NCBI RefSeq assembly: GCF_027497195.1
Contig: NZ_CP114905.1
Location: forward strand, 1,302,001-1,366,000
Origin: Streptomyces sp. WMMC500
GTDB taxonomy: Bacteria; Actinomycetota; Actinomycetes; Streptomycetales; Streptomycetaceae
Length of the DNA stretch: 64,000 bases
Direction of reading: 5' to 3'
Part shown: positions 8,416-16,333 of the stretch, in pieces
Numbering within the stretch: the stretch's first letter is position 1
Layout: every line of letters starts with the position of its first letter
Position numbers and translations under genes: made by a program
The notes under the pieces: generated by a model
The model's database searches: none
Seen by the model: only the letters and a program-made list of their open reading frames with translations
Told to the model about the DNA's origin: nothing

Positions 8416-9796
8416 CGAGAGACCGCAGAGCGGCGAACCAGCCGGCGGTGCTGAAGACCACCAAGCACAGCGAACCCCAGGCGAAGGCGGCGGTCACGGC
8501 CGAGGCGCCGGACCAGCTCCGGACCGCGACGACCAGCACACCCAGCAGACCCAGGCCCTCGGCCGTCACGAACGCCAGCCGGACACCGGGGCGGCCCAGT
8601 GCCGACGGCAGCACCTTCCCCCACACAACCGTGCCCCGCAGCGCGGCTGCGGCCATCAGCACCACGGCGGGCGTGGCCAAGGCTGCGTACGCCGGGCCGT
8701 AGACGAGGCCTAGCACCGGACCGGACAGGGGAACCGCTACCACCACGCCAGCTCCACCCACGGCGGACGTCACCGCGCTGGAGCGGAGCGCGTCACGCAT
8801 CACCGCCGCGCGGCGCCCACCTGCGCGTGCCCGCGCCAGGCGCGGGTGAAGCTGCGCGGACACGGGGTTGACCACGCTGGCGAGGAGGCGGCCAGGCGCG
8901 GCGACGACCTTGAGGTACGTCACGAGTGTGGGTCCGCCGAGCAGCCCGGCCAGGAGCGAGACGCCGTTCTCGGCGGCCACGGCCACCGACGCGGTCACCG
9001 AACTCTTCATCACGAAGGGGACCAGCCCCGCGGGCAGCCGGGTGTCGTCCCCTCCATCCCCCTCCCTGTCAGCTTCCCCATCGACTCCGCCTCGAGGAAC
9101 CCCGCAGGCCCGGCGCATGTGGCGGCAGGCGTCGACGGTGAGCAGCACCGTTGCCGCCAGGCCCGAGACCGCGCCTGCTGCCAGGTAGCCAGACGGCCCG
9201 GCGGCCAGCAGTGCCAACAGCGTCCCCAGGCACCCGGCCAGGGCCATTGCCACGCGTATCCGGCCGAGCCGGGACAGTCGGTCGGCGAGGGCGTAGCCGG
9301 CCGACGCACTGCCCGAGGGGGTGGCCGTGCCCGCGGCCACCACCGCCAGCACCAGGAACGTGCCCTGCTCGTCGGGAAGCCATCCGGAAGCGGCGACAGC
9401 GATCGCGACCGCCACGCCGACGACCGTGGCCACCGCGCCCGTCGCGACGTCCACACGCAGCAACCGGTGGTAGAGCCGGGTACCCCGGCCAGGGCCGCCC
9501 CGTTGCGCGGCGGGTACGAAGTGCTGCATGGCGTCCTCCATGCGCGGGTCCCACACCAGAAACCAGACCGTCGCCAAGGACTGCGCGAAGAACACCTGCC
9601 CTGCCTCCGCCGGACCGGCGACCCGGACCAGCACGGCGGTGGTGACGAACGACAACACGGACTCGGCCTGGCCGGCGGCGCTGAGCGAGGCGAATGCGGC
9701 GAGGTGGCGACGGCGTGGCAGCCACGGGCGCGGGATGCCAGCTACTCGCGCCCACACAGGACGTACCGGAGCGGTGCCCGGTGATTCGCCGGGCAC
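8342..9796 (-). CDS. polysaccharide flippase (Wzx/MOP-superfamily-like)
   Basis: A 484-residue membrane protein with about 12-14 hydrophobic helices spread over its length. An early segment, LSAAGQAESVLSFVTTAVLV followed by RVAGPAEAGQVFFAQSLA, resembles the opening helices of Wzx/MurJ-type flippases of the MOP superfamily. A soluble insertion rich in Glu, Asp and Gly lies near residues 240-260. Such proteins move undecaprenyl-diphosphate-linked repeat units to the outer membrane face. The ATG is three bases after the stop of the UDP-sugar dehydrogenase gene, so the two are probably co-transcribed. Its distal end overlaps the convergent Wzy-like gene, an unusual arrangement for a functionally linked pair. 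Confidence 0.8.
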   Translation of the reverse strand: MPGESPGTAPVRPVWARVAGIPRPWLPRRRHLAAFASLSAAGQAESVLSFVTTAVLVRVAGPAEAGQVFFAQSLATVWFLVWDPRMEDAMQHFVPAAQRGGPGRGTRLYHRLLRVDVATGAVATVVGVAVAIAVAASGWLPDEQGTFLVLAVVAAGTATPSGSASAGYALADRLSRLGRIRVAMALAGCLGTLLALLAAGPSGYLAAGAVSGLAATVLLTVDACRHMRRACGVPRGGVDGEADREGDGGDDTRLPAGLVPFVMKSSVTASVAVAAENGVSLLAGLLGGPTLVTYLKVVAAPGRLLASVVNPVSAQLHPRLARARAGGRRAAVMRDALRSSAVTSAVGGAGVVVAVPLSGPVLGLVYGPAYAALATPAVVLMAAAALRGTVVWGKVLPSALGRPGVRLAFVTAEGLGLLGVLVVAVRSWSGASAVTAAFAWGSLCLVVFSTAGWFAALRSLVRAMPPPRGPAEPSRDPSTGDSPP

Positions 9797-9799
9797 GTC

Positions 9800-11083
9800 C
9801 TACAGCACCTCGACGTGCTCACCGCGGCGACACCGGTTGCGCGTGTCGAACACATACACCCCGGCCCGCTCGACGAGTGCGTAGTCGAAGGCGTCGTGGT
9901 CGGTGGCGACCACCACCACGTCGGCCGCGTGGAGCTCGGCCTCGGTCAGCTCGACGCAGGTGATGTCCTGAGGCAGCAGCGCGGGGTCGGTGTACGGTTC
10001 CACAGCGGCCACCCGGGCGCCGAGCCCGACCAGCGACCGTGCCAGCGCCAGGGCCGGCGACTCGCGGATGTCGCCGGTGTTCTTCTTGTAGGCCAGGCCC
10101 AGTTGCAGGACGCGGGAGCCGTTGACCGGCTTGCCGCGCGCGTTCAGTCCCCGGCTGATCCGTGCCACGAGGTGGTCGGGCATGGCGCCATTGATCTCGT
10201 TTGCAAGCTGGACGGTCCTGACGTCCCGTCGCAGCAGGCGCCTGACCTGCCAGGACAGGTAGCAAGGGTCGATCGGCAGGCAGTGCCCACCCACGCCAGG
10301 GCCGGGGCGGAAGGGCATGAATCCGAACGGCTTGGTCGCGGCGGCCTCGATGGCCTCCCAGATGTCCGCGTCCAGCGATCTGGAGACCATGGCCAGCTCG
10401 TTGACCAGTGCGATGTTCACGTGCCGGAAGGTGTTCTCCAGCAGCTTGCACAGCTCGGCAGTGCGGCAGGAGCCCACGGGCACGGTGCGCTCCACGAGGC
10501 GGCTGTAGAAGCGCTCGATACTGCGCAGCGAGGCGGCATCGATACCGGCGATCACCTTGGGGGTGTTCTCCAGGCGCCAGAGGGGGTTACCGGGGTCGAT
10601 CCGTTCAGGGCTGTATCCGAGGTGGAAGTCGGGGCCGGCCTGCAGGCTGCTGCCATCCTCCAGCAGCGGCCGCAGGAGGCACTCCGTGGTGCCCGGGTAG
10701 GTGGTCGACTCCAGGATCACGGTGGCGCCAGGCTTGATGTGGGGCGCTAGGTTCAGGCCCGCGCGCTGGACGTGGCGTAAGTCGGGGACGCCATCGCGCA
10801 GCGGCGTCGGCACGCTGATCGTACATACGTCGAAGTCGGCGGCCTTGTCGTAGTCGGTCGTCGGATGGTACTGGCCGGCGGCGAGCGCGGCCGCCAGCCG
10901 GGTGTCGCTCACATCTTCGACGTACGAATCACCGGACTCCAGGTGCTTGACCCGCAGCGCGTCTGTGTCGAGCCCGATGACGGTGAACCCGCATTCCACG
11001 GCTCGTAAGGCCAGGGGAAGTCCGACATATCCCTGACCGACGACCACCAGCTTCTGCCGCCTGCCCTGCTTGCCGCCATACAC
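9800..11083 (-). CDS. UDP-sugar 6-dehydrogenase (UDP-GlcNAc/ManNAc or UDP-glucose type)
   Basis: A nucleotide-sugar dehydrogenase of about 427 residues that oxidises C6 of an NDP-sugar to a carboxylate using two NAD+. The N-terminal Rossmann motif is VVVGQGYVGLPLALRAVECG. The catalytic Cys lies in GVGGHCLPIDPCYL, and the conserved central helix includes KLLENTFRHVNIALVNELA. The GGHCLPIDP context and overall length favour the WecC/WbpA-type UDP-N-acetylamino-sugar dehydrogenases over simple UDP-glucose dehydrogenase. The frame is open from 11152, but GTG 11083 with AAGGGG about nine bases upstream looks the better start. The product would be an acidic sugar for the polymer. It is divergent from the epimerase gene at 11303. 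Confidence 0.9.
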   Translation of the reverse strand: MYGGKQGRRQKLVVVGQGYVGLPLALRAVECGFTVIGLDTDALRVKHLESGDSYVEDVSDTRLAAALAAGQYHPTTDYDKAADFDVCTISVPTPLRDGVPDLRHVQRAGLNLAPHIKPGATVILESTTYPGTTECLLRPLLEDGSSLQAGPDFHLGYSPERIDPGNPLWRLENTPKVIAGIDAASLRSIERFYSRLVERTVPVGSCRTAELCKLLENTFRHVNIALVNELAMVSRSLDADIWEAIEAAATKPFGFMPFRPGPGVGGHCLPIDPCYLSWQVRRLLRRDVRTVQLANEINGAMPDHLVARISRGLNARGKPVNGSRVLQLGLAYKKNTGDIRESPALALARSLVGLGARVAAVEPYTDPALLPQDITCVELTEAELHAADVVVVATDHDAFDYALVERAGVYVFDTRNRCRRGEHVEVL

Positions 11084-11194
11084 AACAACCCACCCCTTGA
11101 AAGTAATATAATGCCACGAATCCCCACGTGATTTCCTTCGGATTTTATGCACGCGAGAGGCCCCAACTACTCAACCGGGAACCGAGGTTCACTC

Positions 11195-11225
11195 TTACTA
11201 AGTAACCGGATGCATTTCCGAAATG
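11195..11225. promoter_or_regulatory. two adjacent palindromes in a divergent promoter
   Basis: Two near-perfect palindromes lie close together between the divergent dehydrogenase and epimerase genes: TTACTAAGTAA at 11195-11205 and CATTTCCGAAATG at 11213-11225. Each has perfect arms around one central base. The surrounding 150 bases are clearly richer in A+T than the coding DNA, as expected for a control region. They are candidate operators for coordinated control of both polysaccharide operons. No specific regulator is recognised. Confidence 0.45.
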
Positions 11226-11302
11226 ACCGGGGTTCCATCTCTCCACCAGATGTGACAATTGGGTGACTCGACAATTCCCCAAGAGGGCGGAGTGGCTGCA
11301 AT

Positions 11303-12367
11303 ATGAATTACTGCACGACGTACCTGGTCACGGGCGGAGCCGGCTTCATCGGCTCTCATCTCGTCGATGGCCTGCTGGCGGCGGGCAGGCGGGTGGTGGT
11401 ACTAGACAACCTCTCCACCGGGCGCACGGAGAACTTGGCGGCGGCCATGGAGCACGGCGGATTCCGGTTCGTTCGTGGCTCCGTGCTCGACGCCGCGCTG
11501 GTGGATACGTTGACACAAGAATGTGATGCCGTGGTGCACCTTGCCGCGGCCGTCGGGGTCAAGCTGATCATCGAACAGACGCTGACGTCGTTCGTCACGA
11601 ACATCCGAGGCACCGAGACCGTCATCGACGCGGCGCATCGCCATGGCTGCGGGGTTCTGGTGGCGAGCACGTCGGAGGTCTACGGCAAGAACTCACACGG
11701 CGCGCTCGACGAGATGGCCGATCGCATCCTTGGCAGCCCGTCGGTTGCCCGGTGGTCGTACAGCACCGCGAAGGCCGTGGACGAGGTACTCGCCAACCTC
11801 TACCACCGTGAGCGGGGTCTGAAGACCACCATCGTCCGGTTCTTCAACGTCGTCGGCCCCCGGCAGAGCCCCGCCTACGGCATGGTCATCCCGCGTTTCG
11901 CCCACCAGGCGGTGGCCGGTGACCCCCTGACCGTCCACGGCACCGGCCAGCAGCGGCGCTGCTTCCTGCACGTTGCGGACGCGGTGGCGGCGCTGCTCCT
12001 CCTGCTGGACAACTCGGCGGCGGACGGGGAGACGTTCAACATCGGGGGTGAGGAGGAAATCACCGTCCTTGAACTCGCCGAACGGTTGATCGCCCAGGCC
12101 GGGAGCGCGTCAGTGGTGCGACAGCTCTCCTACGGCGAGGCGTACGGGCCGGGCTTCGAGGATATGGAACGCAGACTGCCGGACACCACGAAGCTGCGCG
12201 AGCTGACCGGCTGGCGGCCACGGCACTCCATGGTCGAGGTGATGGCGGCCGCCATCGCTGAGGCACGAGAGCAGCAGGACAGCTCGGAACCGGGGGATGC
12301 GCCGGGTGTCCCCGGTCGGCGAAGTTCGGCCCCTCCCTCGGCCCCGGTTGCGGAGGGCGGAAGATGA
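11303..12367 (+). CDS. NAD-dependent epimerase/dehydratase (GalE/UXS-like)
   Basis: An extended SDR of 354 residues acting on an NDP-sugar. The NAD motif GGAGFIGSHLVDGLLAAG starts near residue 11. DNLSTGR, the active-site STSEVYGKNS, the YxxxK pair in WSYSTAKAVDEVL and the RFFNVVGPRQSP loop follow in the usual order. C-terminal residues 330-354 are a low-complexity Pro/Ser/Gly tail. The GalE/UDP-glucuronate decarboxylase subgroup is likely. The reading frame overlaps the next gene by the four bases ATGA, so translation is coupled to the WecA-like transferase. Next to a UDP-sugar 6-dehydrogenase it might act on an oxidised sugar nucleotide, but that is not demonstrable here. Confidence 0.9.
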   Translation: MNYCTTYLVTGGAGFIGSHLVDGLLAAGRRVVVLDNLSTGRTENLAAAMEHGGFRFVRGSVLDAALVDTLTQECDAVVHLAAAVGVKLIIEQTLTSFVTNIRGTETVIDAAHRHGCGVLVASTSEVYGKNSHGALDEMADRILGSPSVARWSYSTAKAVDEVLANLYHRERGLKTTIVRFFNVVGPRQSPAYGMVIPRFAHQAVAGDPLTVHGTGQQRRCFLHVADAVAALLLLLDNSAADGETFNIGGEEEITVLELAERLIAQAGSASVVRQLSYGEAYGPGFEDMERRLPDTTKLRELTGWRPRHSMVEVMAAAIAEAREQQDSSEPGDAPGVPGRRSSAPPSAPVAEGGR

Positions 12368-13521
12368 GCGCCTCGCTCGCCGCAGCGGCTGCCGGCGCCG
12401 CCCTGTTGGGCGTGGTGCTGATGACGGAGCCGCTGCGGCGCCTCGCTCTCCGCCATCACCTGACCGACCGGCCCGGCATCGGGAAAGCGCACGCCGCGCC
12501 GACGCCGTACCTCGGCGGCGTCGCGGTCGCTGCGGCCACGCTCACCGTCGGTGCCGGCACCGCGCTCGCCGACGACCTGCTCGACCCGACACTGGGGGTC
12601 CTCCTCGGTGCCGCCGCGGCCGTGGCCGTGCTCGGCCTCGTCGATGACGTGCGTCCGCTCAGCCCTGGGCTGCGGCTGGGCGTCGAAATCCCCGCAGCGG
12701 CGGCGGTGGTGGCGGTGGGTGGCGGCCCCGAACTCACCGGTTGGGGCGGGATCGACGCGGCCCTGGCCGTGGCGTGGATCGTTTTCACCACCAATGCAGT
12801 CAACCTGCTGGACAACACGGACGGCGCGGCCGCGTCGCTGTGCGCGATCAGCGGTGGATTCCTCTGCGGGACCGCGCTGTCCGGGGGCGAAGCGGGGCTC
12901 GTGTTGGTGACCTCCGCCCTGGCCGGAGCGTGCCTGGGATTCCTCGGTCACAACTGGCATCCGGCGCGGATATTCCTCGGTGACGCGGGCTCCCTCTTCC
13001 TCGGCTTCACCCTGTCCTCGGCCGCTGTCGTGCTCCACGCGGGCGGCGACGGGCCGACCGGGCTCCTCGGCGTGTGGCTGGCCACCTTGATCGCCACTGC
13101 GGACACCTTCCTTGTCATGCTCTCCCGTCGTATGGCGGGACAACCACTGCTACGGGGGGGCACCGACCACGCCGCCCACCGGCTGCGGCGCGTGGGGCTG
13201 AGGGTGCCGTGGGCCGTGCTGCTCCTGTGCGGGGTCGCGACAGTTGGCTGTCTCACCGCGCTGGTGCTGACCGGCGCGCCGCCGGGCATCGCGCTCAGCG
13301 GCGCCGCGATGTCCGCCGCCGCCATCGTCGGCTCGCTGATCACGCTTCCGGCGGTGGGCCCGCTGGTTCCTGGTCGGGCGGACCGTCGGGTGCCGCCGCA
13401 GCGCCCGCGCCGGCCACTCCGTAGCCTGCGTCCGAGGTTCTCGGATCAGGCACGTACCCGGGGAGCCTGCGGAACCACCGAACAGTCTCCGCCAGACCCG
13501 TGTCCAAAGGCTCGGGAGTGA
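12364..13521 (+). CDS. undecaprenyl-phosphate N-acetylhexosaminyl-1-phosphate transferase-like (WecA/MraY family)
   Basis: A 385-residue integral membrane enzyme of the PNPT superfamily, which transfers a phospho-sugar from a UDP-sugar to undecaprenyl phosphate and so starts the lipid-linked glycan. Visible hallmarks are GKAHAAPTPYLGG near residue 40, LGLVDDVRPLSPGLR (DD motif), FTTNAVNLLDNTDGAAA, HNWHPARIFLGDAGSLFLGF (the nucleotide-binding loop; the Asp is catalytic) and the C-terminal His loop DHAAHRL. About ten hydrophobic helices alternate with these loops. The start overlaps the epimerase stop. The last 182 bases overlap the convergent epimerase gene on the other strand. It is the best candidate for the committed step of the whole locus. 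Confidence 0.92.
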   Translation: MSASLAAAAAGAALLGVVLMTEPLRRLALRHHLTDRPGIGKAHAAPTPYLGGVAVAAATLTVGAGTALADDLLDPTLGVLLGAAAAVAVLGLVDDVRPLSPGLRLGVEIPAAAAVVAVGGGPELTGWGGIDAALAVAWIVFTTNAVNLLDNTDGAAASLCAISGGFLCGTALSGGEAGLVLVTSALAGACLGFLGHNWHPARIFLGDAGSLFLGFTLSSAAVVLHAGGDGPTGLLGVWLATLIATADTFLVMLSRRMAGQPLLRGGTDHAAHRLRRVGLRVPWAVLLLCGVATVGCLTALVLTGAPPGIALSGAAMSAAAIVGSLITLPAVGPLVPGRADRRVPPQRPRRPLRSLRPRFSDQARTRGACGTTEQSPPDPCPKARE

Positions 13522-14389
13522 CGTCGGGGAAAAGTCGCCGCAGCAGGCCGTCGGCCGCCTGGGAGTCGCGAACGTCGCCCGCGCGGGCCGCCTCGTGCCG
13601 GATCTCTCGGGGCGGCGACCCGACGACGGCAGTGAGCCGTTCGACGAGTTGACGGAGCGACACGTGATTGCCGAAGGCGAGGTTCACCGGCCCGCGGCAG
13701 CAGACCGAATGTTCCACCGCGTCCGCCAGAACACGGACGACCGTGCCGACGTACGTGAAGTCTCGCGTCTGCAGGCCATCACCGAAGATGGTCACCGGCC
13801 GCCCGCGCAGCATGGCGTCGATGAACGCCGGGACGACAGCGGCATAGGCGTGTGCCGGGGACTGCAGCGGGCCGTAGACGTTGAAGAAGCGCAGCACGAG
13901 CACCGGCAGACGGTACGCCGCCCCGTAGGCAAGTGTGTACGCCTCGGTGGCGACCTTGCTGGCGGCGTACGGGCTGAGCGGGATCGTGGGCAGCGCCTCG
14001 TGTTTCGGCAGTTCCGCGGAGTCCCCGTAAACGGACGAGGACGAGGCGGCGATGACGTGAACGCCGCGGCGGCGGCACGCCTCCAGCACACGCACGGTGC
14101 CCGTGGCGTTGGCCTCGTGGCTGGCGACGGGATCGGTCAGGGAGCGGGGCACGGAAGGGCGGGCGGCCAGGTGGACGACCGCGTCCGCCGAGGAGATCAC
14201 GTCGTCGAGCAGGCGAGCATCCAGGACGCTGCCCTCGACGAACTCGGCGGCGACCCCGTCCAGGTTCGCCGTCGAGCCGGTGCTGAGGTCATCCAGGGCG
14301 GTGACGTGATGGTCGGTCCGGCCTGCGGTGAGCCAGCGGCAGAGGTTCGCTCCGATGAATCCTGCTCCGCCGGTGACAACAACGTTCAC
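13340..14389 (-). CDS. NAD-dependent epimerase/dehydratase
   Basis: A 349-residue extended SDR. The sequence begins MNVVVTGGAGFIGANLCRWL; the catalytic region ASSSSVYGDSAELPK, the YxxxK pair in SPYAASKVATEAYTLAY and the RFFNVYGPLQSP loop follow. This is the UDP-glucose 4-epimerase/UDP-glucuronate decarboxylase type. The last 35 or so residues are a Pro/Ala/Gly-rich tail with no domain character. That tail is encoded exactly where the gene overlaps the 3' end of the WecA-like gene on the other strand. It overlaps the glycosyltransferase upstream by ATGA and is therefore co-translated with it. Substrate not assignable. Confidence 0.9.
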   Translation of the reverse strand: MNVVVTGGAGFIGANLCRWLTAGRTDHHVTALDDLSTGSTANLDGVAAEFVEGSVLDARLLDDVISSADAVVHLAARPSVPRSLTDPVASHEANATGTVRVLEACRRRGVHVIAASSSSVYGDSAELPKHEALPTIPLSPYAASKVATEAYTLAYGAAYRLPVLVLRFFNVYGPLQSPAHAYAAVVPAFIDAMLRGRPVTIFGDGLQTRDFTYVGTVVRVLADAVEHSVCCRGPVNLAFGNHVSLRQLVERLTAVVGSPPREIRHEAARAGDVRDSQAADGLLRRLFPDVTPEPLDTGLAETVRWFRRLPGYVPDPRTSDAGYGVAGAGAAAAPDGPPDQEPAGPPPEA

Positions 14390-15627
14390 GTGCGTTCACC
14401 CTCTCCTTCTGCTGTGTTCGTGTCTGTTGCGGCGCCGTCCGCTAAGGGCGGCGGCCACCAGCCGCGCGCCACGGCGATCTCGGCGTACAGGCGGTCGGTG
14501 TCGGCGATCAGGCGTTCCGCTCCGAACCGGCGCATGGTCCAGGCGCGGGCCCGCTGGCCCATGTCGCGGCGGAGCCCGGGGTCCTTGAGGAGCCGCACGG
14601 TATGACGGGCGAGCTCCGCGACGTCCGGCGCGGCCAGCAGCCCGGTTTCGCCGCTCCGCACCACCTCGGCCACGCTGCCCACGTCGGTGGCGACCACGGC
14701 GACACCGGCCTGGCCCGCCTCGATGAGGCTGACGGGCATGCCCTCGTTGTCGGAGGTGAGCAGCACCAGGTCCGCCGCCGCGTACACCGTCTCGACGTCG
14801 GCGCGCCACCCCAGTGGCTGGAGCAGATCCTCCGTGCCGGCCTGTCCGGCCAGTGCGCCGGCGAGGTCGCCCTCGCCGCACACCACGAAACGGGCGGCGG
14901 GTACGGCCCGCCGCACCTCGCGGGCGACGGCCACAAACCGGTCGGGCCGCTTGATCCGTGTCACGCGGCCGACATACGCGACGACAGGACTGTCCGGTGG
15001 CAGGCCGAGTCGCCGCCGGGCGTCCGCACGCGTTGGGAGCGTGGGCAGCACGGTCCCCGGCGGCACGACCGCGTATTGCTCCGGCCGTCCGATCCCGGCG
15101 GCGATCAGGTCGTCCCGCACCCGCACGCCGACGGCAACGAGCCGGTCGGTGTGCCGGGCCAGCAGCCGCTCCGCGTGGACGACCATGCCGGTGACGCGGG
15201 GCGAGAAGTATCCGTGCAGCAGGTGGCCGTGATAGGTGTGCACGCGGGCGGGCACCCGTGCCCGGATTGCGGCGACGCGGCCCAGGGCGCCGGCCTTCGC
15301 GGTGTGCGTGTGGACGATGTGCGGCTGGAACTGGCGCATGGCGGCGGTGAGTTCCCGCACCGCACGGAGATCGTCGCCCGGCCGGACTGCCCGGCCCAGC
15401 GCGGCCACCCGCCGGACCGGCACGTCGGGGGCGCGGCTGTCGAGATGGTCGGCCTCGCCGGGGCTAACCGATCCGGCGAACAACCGCTGCTCGAAGCGGG
15501 CCGGGTCGAGACCACGCAGCAAGGCGGTGACCTGGACGGCCGGACCACCGACGTTCATGCGGGCGATGACCCGCATCACGCGAAGACGACCGGAACCCGA
15601 GCGTGGTGCCGCCGTTGCACTCAGCAT
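14386..15627 (-). CDS. GT4-family glycosyltransferase
   Basis: A GT-B glycosyltransferase of about 413 residues. The N-terminal motif MRVIARMNVGGPAVQVTAL is the usual GT4 Gly-rich opening. HIVHTHTAKAGALGRVAA and HTYHGHLLHGYFSP follow in the acceptor domain. The donor domain begins with VAYVGRVTRIKRPDRFVA and carries TSDNEGMPVSLIEAGQAG, then VAVVATDVGS, the EX7E signature. ATG 15627 is preferred to TTG 15648; no strong ribosome site is visible for either. It opens a two-gene leftward operon with the epimerase and is divergent from the phosphatase at 15713 across an A+T-rich spacer. WbpH/WecA-partner-type transferases are the closest general type; donor unknown. Confidence 0.9.
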   Translation of the reverse strand: MLSATAAPRSGSGRLRVMRVIARMNVGGPAVQVTALLRGLDPARFEQRLFAGSVSPGEADHLDSRAPDVPVRRVAALGRAVRPGDDLRAVRELTAAMRQFQPHIVHTHTAKAGALGRVAAIRARVPARVHTYHGHLLHGYFSPRVTGMVVHAERLLARHTDRLVAVGVRVRDDLIAAGIGRPEQYAVVPPGTVLPTLPTRADARRRLGLPPDSPVVAYVGRVTRIKRPDRFVAVAREVRRAVPAARFVVCGEGDLAGALAGQAGTEDLLQPLGWRADVETVYAAADLVLLTSDNEGMPVSLIEAGQAGVAVVATDVGSVAEVVRSGETGLLAAPDVAELARHTVRLLKDPGLRRDMGQRARAWTMRRFGAERLIADTDRLYAEIAVARGWWPPPLADGAATDTNTAEGEGERT

Positions 15628-15712
15628 GTTCCAAGGTAAACGCACCAAAGCAGAGAATCACGCATTCTTCCTTGATATATCCTTCTTATTGATGAATTGA
15701 CATACTGGCGCT

Positions 15713-16333
15713 ATGTCAGAACCATTCCGCACCGGCGTCCTCATGGTGTGCACCGGCAACCTGTATCGCTCACCGCTTGCGGCGGGGCTGCTCAGACAGC
15801 GGCTGGCCGATCCTGGCCGGGTGCCCATCGGAGTGACCAGCGCGGGCACGGCGGCGGATCCCGGCACACCGGTGCCACCGGCGGTGACGGCGATCCTCCA
15901 GTCCCGGGGCGGAGATCTCGCGGAGCCCGTGGCACGGCGGTTGACCACCGAACTGGTCGAGCGTGCTGATCTGGTGCTGGGCGCCGCTGTCGAACATCGC
16001 GAGGCCGCGGTGCGACTTGCCCCGGCGCGTGCGCTATGCCGGGCCTTCACGCTGCGGGAGTTCGCCCTGCTGCTGCGAGAGGAGGACGCGGCGGGGATCG
16101 CGGACCCGGCCGCCCGACTCGGGGCGCTTGTCCGGGCCGCAGCCGCCCGGCGCGGAAGCGTCCGCGTGGCGGGCGCCGATGAGGACGTGGCGGACCCGAT
16201 CGGCTCGGACGGGTCGGTGCTGCGGGCGTGTGCGGCGCGGATCGAGGAGTCGGTGGAGCGGATTGCCCGTGCCGTGCTGAGCGGTGCAGGCGACGGTGAC
16301 CGGCGGTTGTCCGGTCACTCGCAGTCCGGATAG
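15713..16333 (+). CDS. low-molecular-weight protein-tyrosine phosphatase
   Basis: A 206-residue LMW-PTP. The P-loop CTGNLYRS at residues 13-20 supplies the nucleophilic Cys13 and phosphate-binding Arg19. A general-acid Asp is likely in DEDVADP near residue 160. In exopolysaccharide loci such phosphatases (Wzb/PtpA group) remove phosphate from the C-terminal tyrosines of the Wzc-type kinase, and a BY-kinase lies 2.6 kb downstream at 18972. The chain is about 50 residues longer than typical LMW-PTPs because of an Ala/Arg-rich insertion before the acid loop. The 3' end overlaps the DUF4012 gene by 19 bases on the opposite strand. Confidence 0.9.
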   Translation: MSEPFRTGVLMVCTGNLYRSPLAAGLLRQRLADPGRVPIGVTSAGTAADPGTPVPPAVTAILQSRGGDLAEPVARRLTTELVERADLVLGAAVEHREAAVRLAPARALCRAFTLREFALLLREEDAAGIADPAARLGALVRAAAARRGSVRVAGADEDVADPIGSDGSVLRACAARIEESVERIARAVLSGAGDGDRRLSGHSQSG

